DNA of 7,724 nt from an uncultured Dehalococcoidia bacterium (GCA_903890885.1 CAITCX010000464.1:1-7724), one strand, 5' to 3'; shown: positions 1 through 6,270, numbered from the stretch's first letter. Translations and numbers: made by a program. Notes: generated by a model not told the origin, from the sequence alone.

Positions 1-310
1 TGCCCAGCCGGGTGACTCCGTCCACCAGTTTAGCTACTTCAGATCCAAAGCGGGTTTCTATGTCTATGATAGCGATACCGCAATTTTCGGAAACATCATG
101 CAACAAAGCAGCTTCAATAGAAGCTGCATCCAAGCGCAGATCAGCCAGCGTTAATGATATTTGTAGAGGATGTTCAATATACGGTTCGCCAGATAACCGG
201 CTCTGACCCAGATGGGCGTCGCGTGAAAAGTCATAGGCTTCCTGGACCAGCTTGACCTTATCCGGCGGCAGATATTGTTTAACCTTTTGCAGCAATCGTT
301 CAATACTCAT
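1..310 (-). CDS. rel: RelA/SpoT-family (p)ppGpp synthetase/hydrolase, N-terminal fragment (3' end beyond the left edge)
   Basis: I translated the minus strand from the ATG at 310 and obtained 103 residues open to the window edge. The product matches the N-terminal HD hydrolase domain of long RelA/SpoT proteins, which make and degrade the alarmone (p)ppGpp in the cytoplasm during starvation. Visible landmarks are RLSGEPYIEHP (residues 38-48, with Arg38 and metal-binding His47), LLHDV (His71 and Asp72, metal ligands) and LVDGVTRL (95-102). The pair after the HD is Glu75-Asn76, where bifunctional enzymes have Glu-Asp; in the Streptococcus Rel enzyme these two residues are catalytic for hydrolysis. 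The start is supported by a GGAGAG ribosome site (complement of 315-320) just upstream. The synthetase, TGS and ACT domains would lie outside the window. The gene is divergent from hisS. Family assignment is firm; whether it is a bifunctional Rel/SpoT or a synthetase-only RelA cannot be settled from this fragment. Confidence 0.9.
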   Translation of the reverse strand, partial: MSIERLLQKVKQYLPPDKVKLVQEAYDFSRDAHLGQSRLSGEPYIEHPLQISLTLADLRLDAASIEAALLHDVSENCGIAIIDIETRFGSEVAKLVDGVTRLG

Positions 311-332
311 ATATCTCTCCGCAGTAATTACC

Positions 333-361
333 AGTATAATCCAATTGCCGTAGCGAGTAAA
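333..361 (-). promoter_or_regulatory. Probable sigma-70-type promoter for rel
   Basis: Read on the minus strand, a -35-like TTTACT (356-361) is separated by 17 bp from a -10-like TATACT (333-338). The predicted start lies about 15-20 nt before the rel ATG, leaving room for its ribosome site. The -10 overlaps a TATAAT on the opposite strand (335-340), but that one lacks a recognisable -35. Confidence 0.5.
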
Positions 362-377
362 CGCAACAATCCCCGCT

Positions 378-408
378 TTACAAACAACCCTCTCTACTGT
401 ATTCTAAT
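378..408 (+). promoter_or_regulatory. Possible hisS promoter
   Basis: TTTACA at 378-383 could be a -35 box. The -10 is ambiguous: TATTCT at 400-405 (16-bp spacing) or TCTAAT at 403-408 (19-bp spacing). Either would start transcription just ahead of the AGGAG ribosome site of hisS. An alternative is the TATAAT at 335-340. Confidence 0.35.
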
Positions 409-425
409 CTCGAGAAATCACTAAC

Positions 426-430
426 AGGAG
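426..430 (+). promoter_or_regulatory. Ribosome binding site fixing the GTG start of hisS
   Basis: AGGAG lies 7 nt before the GTG at 438. The first residues from this GTG (MYQSPRGTSD) match the normal beginning of bacterial HisRS, so GTG is the start even though it is not ATG. Confidence 0.8.
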
Positions 431-437
431 ATAGATT

Positions 438-1697
438 GTGTACCAGTCACCACGCGGAACTTCCGATATTTTGCCAGAAGAACAGCCTTACCGCCTTTAT
501 ATCGAAAAAAAAGCCGCTGATATTGCCCGTCTTTACGGTTACAAGCGTATAGATACTCCGGTTTTTGAGGATACCGAACTCTTTCTGCGAGGTGTGGGTG
601 GAGCTACAGATATCGTCCAAAAAGAAATTTACACTTTTGAGGACCGCGGCGGTAATAAGCTGACGCTGCGCCCGGAAGGTACGGCACCGGTTTGCCGCGC
701 CTATCTCGAACACGGAATGCAGAATCTGCCCCAACCGGTCAAGCTTTTTTATATGGAAGCCAACTACCGCTACGAACGTCCTCAGTCCGGTCGGTACCGC
801 GAGTTTCATCAGTTTGGTTATGAAGCCATCGGTGACAGCGATCCAGTTCTGGACGCCGAAGTGATTGATATGGCCTGGCAGTTCTATGTCTCGCTGGGCA
901 TTAGTCAACTACACCTGATTATCAACAGTATCGGTTGCTCGCATTGCCGTCCACAATATTTGGAAAAACTAAAAACTTATTATTCCACAGACACTCAGAA
1001 TTTATGCAAAGACTGCAAGATACGCCTGGAAAAAAACCCTTTGCGGCTTTTGGATTGCAAGAACGACTCCTGCCGCCGACTAGCTGCCTCAGCGCCAAAA
1101 AGTTATGAAGAGCTATGTCCGGAATGTGCTGAGCATTTTTCAAAACTTAAAACTTTCCTGACCGTCCTGAATCTGCCATACGAGATAGACCATTGCCTGG
1201 TGCGCGGACTGGACTACTATACCCGCACCGTTTTCGAAATCCAGCCAGAAATCGAGGGCGCACAGAGCACCATTGGAGGCGGCGGCCGTTATGACGGTCT
1301 CATCGAAGAGTTGGGAGGAAAACCGACCCCTGCTCTGGGTTTTGCCACCGGCATCGAACGGATTGCGGCTAATTTAAAGCGGCAGAACCTTTCTGTACCT
1401 ACCACCCCTGGACCTCTGATCTTTGTAGCCTATCTAGGCGAGGCGGCCAGAGAAGCCGCCGTCAATTTGTGCAGCCAACTCCGCAAATCAGGTTTTGCCG
1501 CTCTTCAAGCACCTGGCAGTAAAAGCCTTAAAGCCCAGTTGCGGCAGGCCAACAGCACTGGAGTGCGTTATACCGTTATCATCGGCGAAGAGGAAATCAA
1601 GACTGGAACTGTCCAATTGAGGGATATGACCACTTCCCAGCAGGAGAACATTTCTGCCGAACAACTAAAAATACTTTTAGGAAAGAGTAACCAATAG
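438..1697 (+). CDS. hisS: Histidine--tRNA ligase (HisRS)
   Basis: The 419-residue product is a class II aminoacyl-tRNA synthetase that charges tRNA-His with histidine using ATP in the cytosol. The length is normal for bacterial HisRS. Landmarks in order: RGTSD (6-10); TLRPEGTAPVCRAYLEHG (76-93); motif 2, RYERPQSGRYREFHQ (111-125); the insertion domain (about 165-240); the histidine-specific LVRGLDYYTRT (254-264); GGGGRYDGL (280-288); motif 3, ALGFATGIER (299-308); and a C-terminal anticodon-binding domain (about 330-419). The insertion domain contains eight cysteines in four pairs (167/170, 190/193, 207/212, 227/230), which suggests a metal site; similar cysteine-bearing versions exist in other bacterial HisRS, while some relatives have lost the cysteines. 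Translation starts at a GTG with a good AGGAG site. The gene is divergent from rel, and the 275-bp gap to gyrB makes co-transcription uncertain. Confidence 0.97.
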   Translation: MYQSPRGTSDILPEEQPYRLYIEKKAADIARLYGYKRIDTPVFEDTELFLRGVGGATDIVQKEIYTFEDRGGNKLTLRPEGTAPVCRAYLEHGMQNLPQPVKLFYMEANYRYERPQSGRYREFHQFGYEAIGDSDPVLDAEVIDMAWQFYVSLGISQLHLIINSIGCSHCRPQYLEKLKTYYSTDTQNLCKDCKIRLEKNPLRLLDCKNDSCRRLAASAPKSYEELCPECAEHFSKLKTFLTVLNLPYEIDHCLVRGLDYYTRTVFEIQPEIEGAQSTIGGGGRYDGLIEELGGKPTPALGFATGIERIAANLKRQNLSVPTTPGPLIFVAYLGEAAREAAVNLCSQLRKSGFAALQAPGSKSLKAQLRQANSTGVRYTVIIGEEEIKTGTVQLRDMTTSQQENISAEQLKILLGKSNQ

Positions 1698-1714
1698 CCA
1701 AACTAATGGAATTG

Positions 1715-1746
1715 CAGGTAGCTGGGAAATTTCCACTTGTATTTTT
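1715..1746 (+). terminator. Weak terminator-like hairpin after hisS
   Basis: CAGGT (1715-1719) can pair with ACTTG (1735-1739, one G-T pair). Inside, GGA/TCC of the palindromic GGAAATTTCC extends the stem after a short one-sided bulge. A T5 run at 1742-1746 follows. The stem is irregular and low in GC, so termination may be partial, leaving some read-through into gyrB. Confidence 0.35.
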
Positions 1747-1819
1747 CTGGACTCCTGGTAGTTGTTATCTGGAACCTGTGTTTCTTATCCCCATTTAGAT
1801 ACACTGGATATCGGCAATA

Positions 1820-1828
1820 TGCTATAAT
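1820..1828 (+). promoter_or_regulatory. Extended -10 promoter for gyrB
   Basis: A perfect TATAAT (1823-1828) is preceded by TG at 1820-1821, giving the TGN-TATAAT form of an extended -10 element. No convincing -35 is present at 16-18 bp, which is typical of extended -10 promoters. The start would be near 1835, giving a leader of about 135 nt before gyrB. Confidence 0.55.
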
Positions 1829-1834
1829 ACTATA

Positions 1835-1972
1835 GTTGGTGGGAGGTATCCCGCAGGGCTAAAAGTACGCACTCTGGTTATTTTAGAGACCTAAACGGAC
1901 TATCTTCTTTAGCGCTTAAAAAACTCACCAGCATTAACAATTCGCATGATAATTTAGGGGGGAATACCTTTT
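1835..1972 (+). other. Putative gyrB 5' leader with alternative pairings
   Basis: This stretch has no supported gene. GGGA (1841-1844) can pair with TCCC (1849-1852) around a GGTA loop; CCC (1850-1852) can instead pair with GGG (1856-1858). TTTAG (1882-1886) and CTAAA (1891-1895) form a small hairpin. GGTATCCC (1845-1852) could also pair with GGG-A-ATACC (1960-1968), which covers the gyrB ribosome site AGGGGGG (1956-1962, 10 nt before the ATG). It matches no riboswitch class that I know; regulation by the leader is inference only. Confidence 0.35.
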
Positions 1973-3940
1973 ATGGAAATTAATCCCAACTCTCAACCTG
2001 AAACGCCAAATACGGAAAATACTAACGGCGTTCCTGAAGCTGCCGGTTCTTATACCGCCGCCAATATCCAGGTTCTAGGGGGAAGGGAGGCCATGCGGCG
2101 CCGTCCAGGCATGTATATCGGCAGCACAGATCAACGAGGCCTGCATCATCTGATTTATGAAATCGTCTATAACTCCGTAGATGAAGCCATGGCTGGTTAC
2201 TGCAACCGCATAACTGTAATAATAAAAAAGGATAACTCTGTTATTGTTGAAGATAACGGTCGCGGTTTCCCTGTAGAGATACATCCCACTACCGGTAAGT
2301 CCGCGCTAGAAACCGCTCTCACCATCCTCCACGCCGGTGGCAAATTCGGCGGGGGGGCCTACCAGGTTTCCGGTGGTCTACACGGTGTCGGAGCCAAGGC
2401 CGTTAACGCACTTTCTGAATGGTTCACCGCTGAGATTAAAAGAGACTCTAAGCTCTATAATATTCAGTTCAAACAGGGTATTCTCACCAGTCCGGTACAG
2501 GAAGTAGGTACCGCCGTAGGTTGCGGAACCGCGATTTCATTTTTAGCAGATAAAGAAATATTTGGTGATGCCACTTATGACTACACCATTCTGCTGGACC
2601 GAGTCCGAGAGATCGCTTACCTCAATAAAGGACTTGAAATCACCTTCCAGGATGAGCGGATAGATGTCGAAAACACTTTCTACTTTGAGGGCGGTATCGC
2701 CGGTTACGTTCATCACCTCAACCGCACCCGCGAAGTCGTGCATCCCAAACCTATTTACATCTTCAAACAGGTAGATAAAACTACAGTAGAAATCTCTTTC
2801 CAGTACAACGACGGCTATTCCGAATCCATTTACAGTTTTGCCAACTGCGTCAATACCATAGATGGCGGTACCCATTTGACTGGCTTCCGCACCGCCTTGA
2901 CCCGCGTATTAAATGATTACTCTCGCAAGAACAAACTTGTCAAGGAAGACGAGGCCAGCTTGACCGGCGACGATGTCCGCGAAGGTTTGGCTGCCATCGT
3001 CAGCGTCCGTCTACCGGAACCCCAGTTTGAAGGACAGACCAAGGGCAAGCTGGGAAACGCCGAGACCAAAAGCGTGGTGGAAAGCGTCATGTCCGATCAA
3101 CTAGCACTTTACCTGGAAGAACATCCGGATGATGCCCACAGTATCCTGGAAAAATGTTTCACGGCCGCTCGCGCCAGAGAGGCCGCCCGCCGGGCCAGAG
3201 ATCTTGTACTGAAAAAGAACAGCCTTGATGGTGGTGCTCTTCCCGGCAAGCTAGCGGACTGTTCGGAAAAAGACCCTGCCAATAGCGAATTGTACCTGGT
3301 CGAAGGTGAATCCGCCGGAGGCTCAGCTAAACAGGGCCGCAACCGGCGCTTTCAGGCCATACTACCCCTGCGTGGTAAAATCCTGAATGTGGAAAAAGCC
3401 GCCCCGGACAAAATGCTGGCACATGAAGAAATCCGCAATCTTATAACCGCCCTGGGCACTAACATAGATAGCGACCTGGACCTCTTAAAATTACGCTACC
3501 ATCGAGTCATCCTGATGACCGATGCCGATGTTGACGGGTCTCATATCCGCACCCTGCTCCTCACCTTTTTCTTCCGGCATATGTCGGAATTGATCAACAA
3601 AGGCCACTTATATATTGCCCAGCCTCCTCTCTATCGCATAAAAGCGGGTAGTTTGCAGCACTGGGTTTATTCGGACCAGGAACGTGACGAGGTTCTACGC
3701 CGCGTTAAAGAGACCAACCGCAAGATCGAACTCCAGCGTTATAAAGGTCTAGGTGAGATGTCAGCAGAGCAACTCTGGGAGACCACCATGAACCCGCAAA
3801 CCAGAACTCTACTACAGGTTACTGTACCGGATGCGGTCAGAGCCGACGAATCTTTCCGTATTCTGATGGGTGAAGAGGTCCCACCACGCAAGGCCTTCAT
3901 CCAGGCCCACGCCAAGAGCGTCAAGAACCTGGATGTCTAA
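1973..3940 (+). CDS. gyrB: DNA gyrase subunit B
   Basis: The 655-residue product is the ATPase/TOPRIM subunit of DNA gyrase, which with GyrA introduces negative supercoils. The length fits the short GyrB type that lacks the roughly 160-residue insertion of the E. coli enzyme. The N-terminal 30 residues look unstructured (Asn/Pro/Thr-rich). The GHKL ATPase follows: RRRPGMYIGST (42-52), EIVYNSVDEA (63-72), EDNGRGFP (93-100) and the ATP lid with GGKFGGG and GGLHGVG (122-140). The transducer domain comes next, then TOPRIM with EGESAGGSAKQGRNR (from 444), DADVDGSH (517-524) and QRYKGLGEMS (588-597). The length, QGRNR and QRYKGLGEM favour GyrB over ParE. Two departures stand out: Tyr66 replaces the usual Asp before the Mg-binding Asn67, and Glu446 replaces Asp in EGDS. 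The ATG is preceded by AGGGGGG. The gene ends at a strong terminator and converges with nadD. Confidence 0.96.
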   Translation: MEINPNSQPETPNTENTNGVPEAAGSYTAANIQVLGGREAMRRRPGMYIGSTDQRGLHHLIYEIVYNSVDEAMAGYCNRITVIIKKDNSVIVEDNGRGFPVEIHPTTGKSALETALTILHAGGKFGGGAYQVSGGLHGVGAKAVNALSEWFTAEIKRDSKLYNIQFKQGILTSPVQEVGTAVGCGTAISFLADKEIFGDATYDYTILLDRVREIAYLNKGLEITFQDERIDVENTFYFEGGIAGYVHHLNRTREVVHPKPIYIFKQVDKTTVEISFQYNDGYSESIYSFANCVNTIDGGTHLTGFRTALTRVLNDYSRKNKLVKEDEASLTGDDVREGLAAIVSVRLPEPQFEGQTKGKLGNAETKSVVESVMSDQLALYLEEHPDDAHSILEKCFTAARAREAARRARDLVLKKNSLDGGALPGKLADCSEKDPANSELYLVEGESAGGSAKQGRNRRFQAILPLRGKILNVEKAAPDKMLAHEEIRNLITALGTNIDSDLDLLKLRYHRVILMTDADVDGSHIRTLLLTFFFRHMSELINKGHLYIAQPPLYRIKAGSLQHWVYSDQERDEVLRRVKETNRKIELQRYKGLGEMSAEQLWETTMNPQTRTLLQVTVPDAVRADESFRILMGEEVPPRKAFIQAHAKSVKNLDV

Positions 3941-3965
3941 TACTTTCAGATAAATATGAAAACTC

Positions 3966-4006
3966 AAAGCCCCCTCCAACCGAAAAACTGGAGGGGGCTT
4001 TATTTT
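3966..4006 (+). terminator. Strong intrinsic terminator between convergent gyrB and nadD, probably bidirectional
   Basis: AAAGCCCCCTCCA (3966-3978) pairs perfectly over 13 bp with 3989-4001, around a 10-nt loop. On the plus strand the stem runs into TTTATTTT, a classical terminator 25 nt after the gyrB stop. On the minus strand the stem is followed by TTTGAGTTTTC, so it can also stop nadD transcripts, whose stop codon lies about 100 nt upstream. No other terminator is visible between the two genes. Confidence 0.93.
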
Positions 4007-4099
4007 GCACCATCTGAGTTTGGGTTAAATTAGTTTATTATCCCTGGAATTTATTGCTTTATCGTGAACATGCGATTTCTTACAGTTGAAAATTGAGAT

Positions 4100-4708
4100 T
4101 CAGGGTTTTCCCTGGTATAGTCCCTTCTCCCGGATGTACACGGAAACGTCAGGAAGTACCATACCATCTATCGAAAGGCCCCTGCGTACCTTTTCCCGGA
4201 TAAGACTGGCGCTGATGTCAATTAGAGGCCTTTCCATGACAATAACTCGCTCTGTGATGCCCGGTAAATCCAGGGCTAAGGACAGAAGATCGGGTTGGGG
4301 ATAACCCGGTCTGGGCGCTGCTACTATCCGGCATAACCTGATCAACCGATCGGCTTCATACCAGAGAGGCAAGCTCATGACGCTGTCCCAGCCCATTATG
4401 AAAAATACCTCATCCATCGGATCCATCTGCGCCTTGATTTTGGTAATGGAATCCACGGCATAGGAAGGACCCTGCCTTTCAACTTCCAACCGGGATAATG
4501 CATAATCTGGCTGCCCGATGAGAGTCAACTCCAACATTCTGACGCGGTCTTCTGCCGGCGTAATCATCGTACCGTCTTTGAAATAGGGGTGACCGGCCGG
4601 CATGAAGATCACTTTATTTAAAGACAACAACCGCCGGGCTTCTTCAGCTACAGCAAGATGCCCAATATGGATAGGGTCAAACGTGCCCCCCATGACGCCG
4701 ATCTTCAT
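4100..4708 (-). CDS. nadD: Nicotinate-nucleotide adenylyltransferase
   Basis: The 202-residue product belongs to the NadD family, which joins ATP and nicotinate mononucleotide to form nicotinate adenine dinucleotide, the penultimate step of NAD synthesis in the cytosol. The nucleotidyltransferase signature GGTFDPIHIGH (7-17, with His14 and His17) sits at the N-terminus. SYAVDSI follows in the middle, and ISASLIR (165-171) is the C-terminal ATP-binding motif, in place of the common ISSTxIR. The length is normal. The ATG at 4708 lies inside the end of obg, with a 32-bp overlap in a different frame, and has only a weak ribosome site, so translation is probably coupled to obg. Residues MKIGVMGGTFDP place the signature at the usual distance from the start. 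The gene ends about 100 bp before the shared terminator with gyrB. Confidence 0.95.
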   Translation of the reverse strand: MKIGVMGGTFDPIHIGHLAVAEEARRLLSLNKVIFMPAGHPYFKDGTMITPAEDRVRMLELTLIGQPDYALSRLEVERQGPSYAVDSITKIKAQMDPMDEVFFIMGWDSVMSLPLWYEADRLIRLCRIVAAPRPGYPQPDLLSLALDLPGITERVIVMERPLIDISASLIREKVRRGLSIDGMVLPDVSVYIREKGLYQGKP

Positions 4709-5984
4709 CGTTTATCCAGGTCCATTCTAATTTTCCCGTAATTATTGTGTCTCCGGATTTAACACCCGATCCTTTCAAAGCCTGGTTAATGCCAAGTTTC
4801 TCCAAGGCGTCATTAAACTCTTGTAAATCCTCCGGATCCTCAAGGTTCAACTTATCCAGTAAACTTTCCAGTTTAGGTTCGGCAAGAATAAAACGGTTGC
4901 CTTTCCTGTGAATTCTGGCATCTTTATCCACCGCCTCTGGACGGAACACCTTCACCGGTTCCAGTGCTACCTGGGCTAATTTAGCTTTCGTCTGGGCAGG
5001 CTGTAGTATCTTCCAGGTTTCTGCTACCAATTCATCCAGTCCGAGCCTTTCCGACGCAGAAACAAAGACTGGAGTCAACCCGGCCTCAGCAAATATAACT
5101 TTCAATTCATCCACACGTGCCTGGACATCTGGTAAATCAACTTTATTAATAGCTAAAACCTGCGTTCTTTTAGCCAGACTGGCATCGAAAAGGGCCAACT
5201 CATTATTGACCCGTATCATGTCCTCAAGCGGAAAAGCTGAAGTTCCATCCAGTAGATGAATCAAGACCGTCGTGCGCATAGCATGCCTTAAAAAGTTATG
5301 TCCCAGTCCTTTGCCGGCATGAGCGCCTTCAATCAAACCGGGAATCTCTGCCAGTATAAAGTATTTCTCTCCTACCTGGACTACTCCTAAAACAGGCTCT
5401 AAAGTCGTAAAGGGGTAATCAGCAATATCTGGTTTGGCCCTCGAAAGGGCAGCCAGTAAAGAAGACTTGCCTACATTGGGATATCCGATGATGCCCACAT
5501 CTGCAATCAAACGAAGTTCCAGAATAACCGACTTTTTCTGTCCCGGAATACCTGGCTGAGCGATGCGGGGAGCCTGATTGGTGGCCGTGGCATAGTGAAG
5601 ATTGCCGTATCCGCCGTTTCCTCCTCGCGCCACTACCACCTCCTGCCCCACCATTTCCAGGTCAGACAGAAGTTCAGCTTCTCCTAATTCGTTTTTCAGG
5701 TACACCAGCGTACCTGGAGGAACACCGATAGACAAGTTTTCTCCATTTTTTCCATGCTTGTTCTTGGTCATCCCGGCCCCACCATTTTCCGCCTTAAAAG
5801 ACCTTTTATACTTATAGGCCCTTAAAGTATTCATGTTTTCATCGGCTTTAATAGTGATGTTGCCGCCTTTCCCTCCATCCCCACCAAAAGGCCCTCCGAA
5901 GGGTATGAACTTTTCTCTTCGGAAGGTTATAGCTCCCTTACCTCCGTCTCCGGCTTTGATTTGAAGTTCTACTCTATCCAGCAT
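4677..5984 (-). CDS. obg: Obg-family GTPase (ObgE/CgtA)
   Basis: The 435-residue product is an Obg GTPase, a ribosome-associated protein needed for 50S subunit maturation and linked to growth control and (p)ppGpp. The glycine-rich Obg fold covers about 1-157 (repeated GGxGG segments, for example 35-41 and 121-127). The G domain follows: G1 GYPNVGKSS (167-175), G2 YPFTTLEP (190-197), G3 EIPGLIEGAH (213-222), G4 NKVD (280-283) and G5 SAS (309-311). The C-terminal OCT domain (about 345-423) ends with the typical KLEWTW; Obg proteins with an OCT domain are known mainly from Gram-positive and some deep-branching bacteria. G3 has Glu213 where DxxG is nearly universal. The ATG has an AGGA site 7 nt upstream. 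The gene is first in an operon with nadD and lies downstream of the dnaA side of the candidate origin. Confidence 0.96.
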   Translation of the reverse strand: MLDRVELQIKAGDGGKGAITFRREKFIPFGGPFGGDGGKGGNITIKADENMNTLRAYKYKRSFKAENGGAGMTKNKHGKNGENLSIGVPPGTLVYLKNELGEAELLSDLEMVGQEVVVARGGNGGYGNLHYATATNQAPRIAQPGIPGQKKSVILELRLIADVGIIGYPNVGKSSLLAALSRAKPDIADYPFTTLEPVLGVVQVGEKYFILAEIPGLIEGAHAGKGLGHNFLRHAMRTTVLIHLLDGTSAFPLEDMIRVNNELALFDASLAKRTQVLAINKVDLPDVQARVDELKVIFAEAGLTPVFVSASERLGLDELVAETWKILQPAQTKAKLAQVALEPVKVFRPEAVDKDARIHRKGNRFILAEPKLESLLDKLNLEDPEDLQEFNDALEKLGINQALKGSGVKSGDTIITGKLEWTWINDEDRRHGGHV

Positions 5985-6026
5985 TTTTATATCCTATACT
6001 ATATGGTTATTTTAATAGTCTTTTTA

Positions 6027-6054
6027 ATTATAGCTTATAAATGGTTATAGTTAA
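6027..6054 (-). promoter_or_regulatory. Probable promoter of the obg-nadD operon
   Basis: On the minus strand, a perfect -10 TATAAT (6027-6032) is preceded at 16 bp by TTAACT (6049-6054), a 4/6 match to the -35 consensus. Transcription would start near 6020, giving a leader of about 36 nt before the obg ATG. The -35 overlaps one of the TATAGTTA repeats (6046-6053), so a protein binding that repeat could control the operon. Confidence 0.45.
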
Positions 6055-6074
6055 TAACAATAGTAAGAATGTGA

Positions 6075-6088
6075 AAGTGTAAACACTT
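6075..6088. repeat. 14-bp palindrome AAGTGT-AA-ACACTT
   Basis: Perfect 6-bp arms flank a 2-bp centre. Its core GTGTAAACAC differs by one base from the core GTGTTAACAC of the larger palindrome at 6137-6156, so the two may bind the same dimeric protein. Their centres are 65 bp apart. Confidence 0.5.
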
Positions 6089-6101
6089 ATTCAATAGGCA
6101 G

Positions 6102-6134
6102 AATACGCAATTGACAAACTATTGCGTATTTTTT
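6102..6134 (+). terminator. Terminator-like stem-loop within the candidate origin
   Basis: AATACGCAAT (6102-6111) pairs perfectly with ATTGCGTATT (6121-6130) around a 9-nt loop, and a run of T continues to 6134. This has the form of an intrinsic terminator for plus-strand transcription, though only 4 of 10 pairs are G-C. No gene on the plus strand feeds into it, so it may stop antisense transcripts before obg's promoter region or be an origin structure. Confidence 0.45.
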
Positions 6135-6136
6135 GA

Positions 6137-6156
6137 TATGGGTGTTAACACCCATA
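6137..6156. repeat. 20-bp perfect palindrome centred on GTTAAC
   Basis: The left half TATGGGTGTT is the exact reverse complement of the right half AACACCCATA, with no spacer. Such a site usually binds a dimeric DNA-binding protein. A further CCCATA follows at 6175-6180. It lies 3 bp after the stem-loop at 6102-6134 and about 80 bp upstream of the obg -35 box. Confidence 0.7.
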
Positions 6157-6175
6157 AAGGCCTGTGTGCCATTAC

Positions 6176-6218
6176 CCATAGTCCCAATCCTTATAGTTCT
6201 CTTATAACTATACTATGG
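6176..6218. repeat. Nested inverted repeats CCATAG/CTATGG and TATAGTT/AACTATA
   Basis: The outer arms are CCATAG (6176-6181) and CTATGG (6213-6218). The inner arms are TATAGTT (6192-6198) and AACTATA (6206-6212), with a 7-nt loop. Left of the inner arm there is a 10-nt unpaired stretch, so the hairpin would be asymmetric. The inner arms carry two of the TATAGTT repeats. Confidence 0.5.
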
Positions 6219-6270
6219 CATTTACTTTTTAGCCTATAGGGTTAAGTATGGTGAAAACCGCTTGTGCGAT

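Noticed and set aside
447..908. A 153-codon minus-strand frame opposite hisS
   Set aside because: It is antisense to the conserved class II motifs of HisRS and shows no family features.
1706..1798. A 30-codon frame starting ATG in the hisS-gyrB gap (begins MELQVAGKFP)
   Set aside because: It has no ribosome site, overlaps the terminator-like element after hisS, and its sequence resembles no family I know.
1835..1972. T-box or other known riboswitch, or a tRNA, before gyrB
   Set aside because: There is no T-box AGGGTGG-type core, no cloverleaf and no known aptamer pattern; only short local pairings are present.
6172..6180. TTACCCATA as a DnaA box
   Set aside because: It has two mismatches to TTATCCACA, including one in the conserved TTAT and one in the CACA end, and stands alone; not enough to call.
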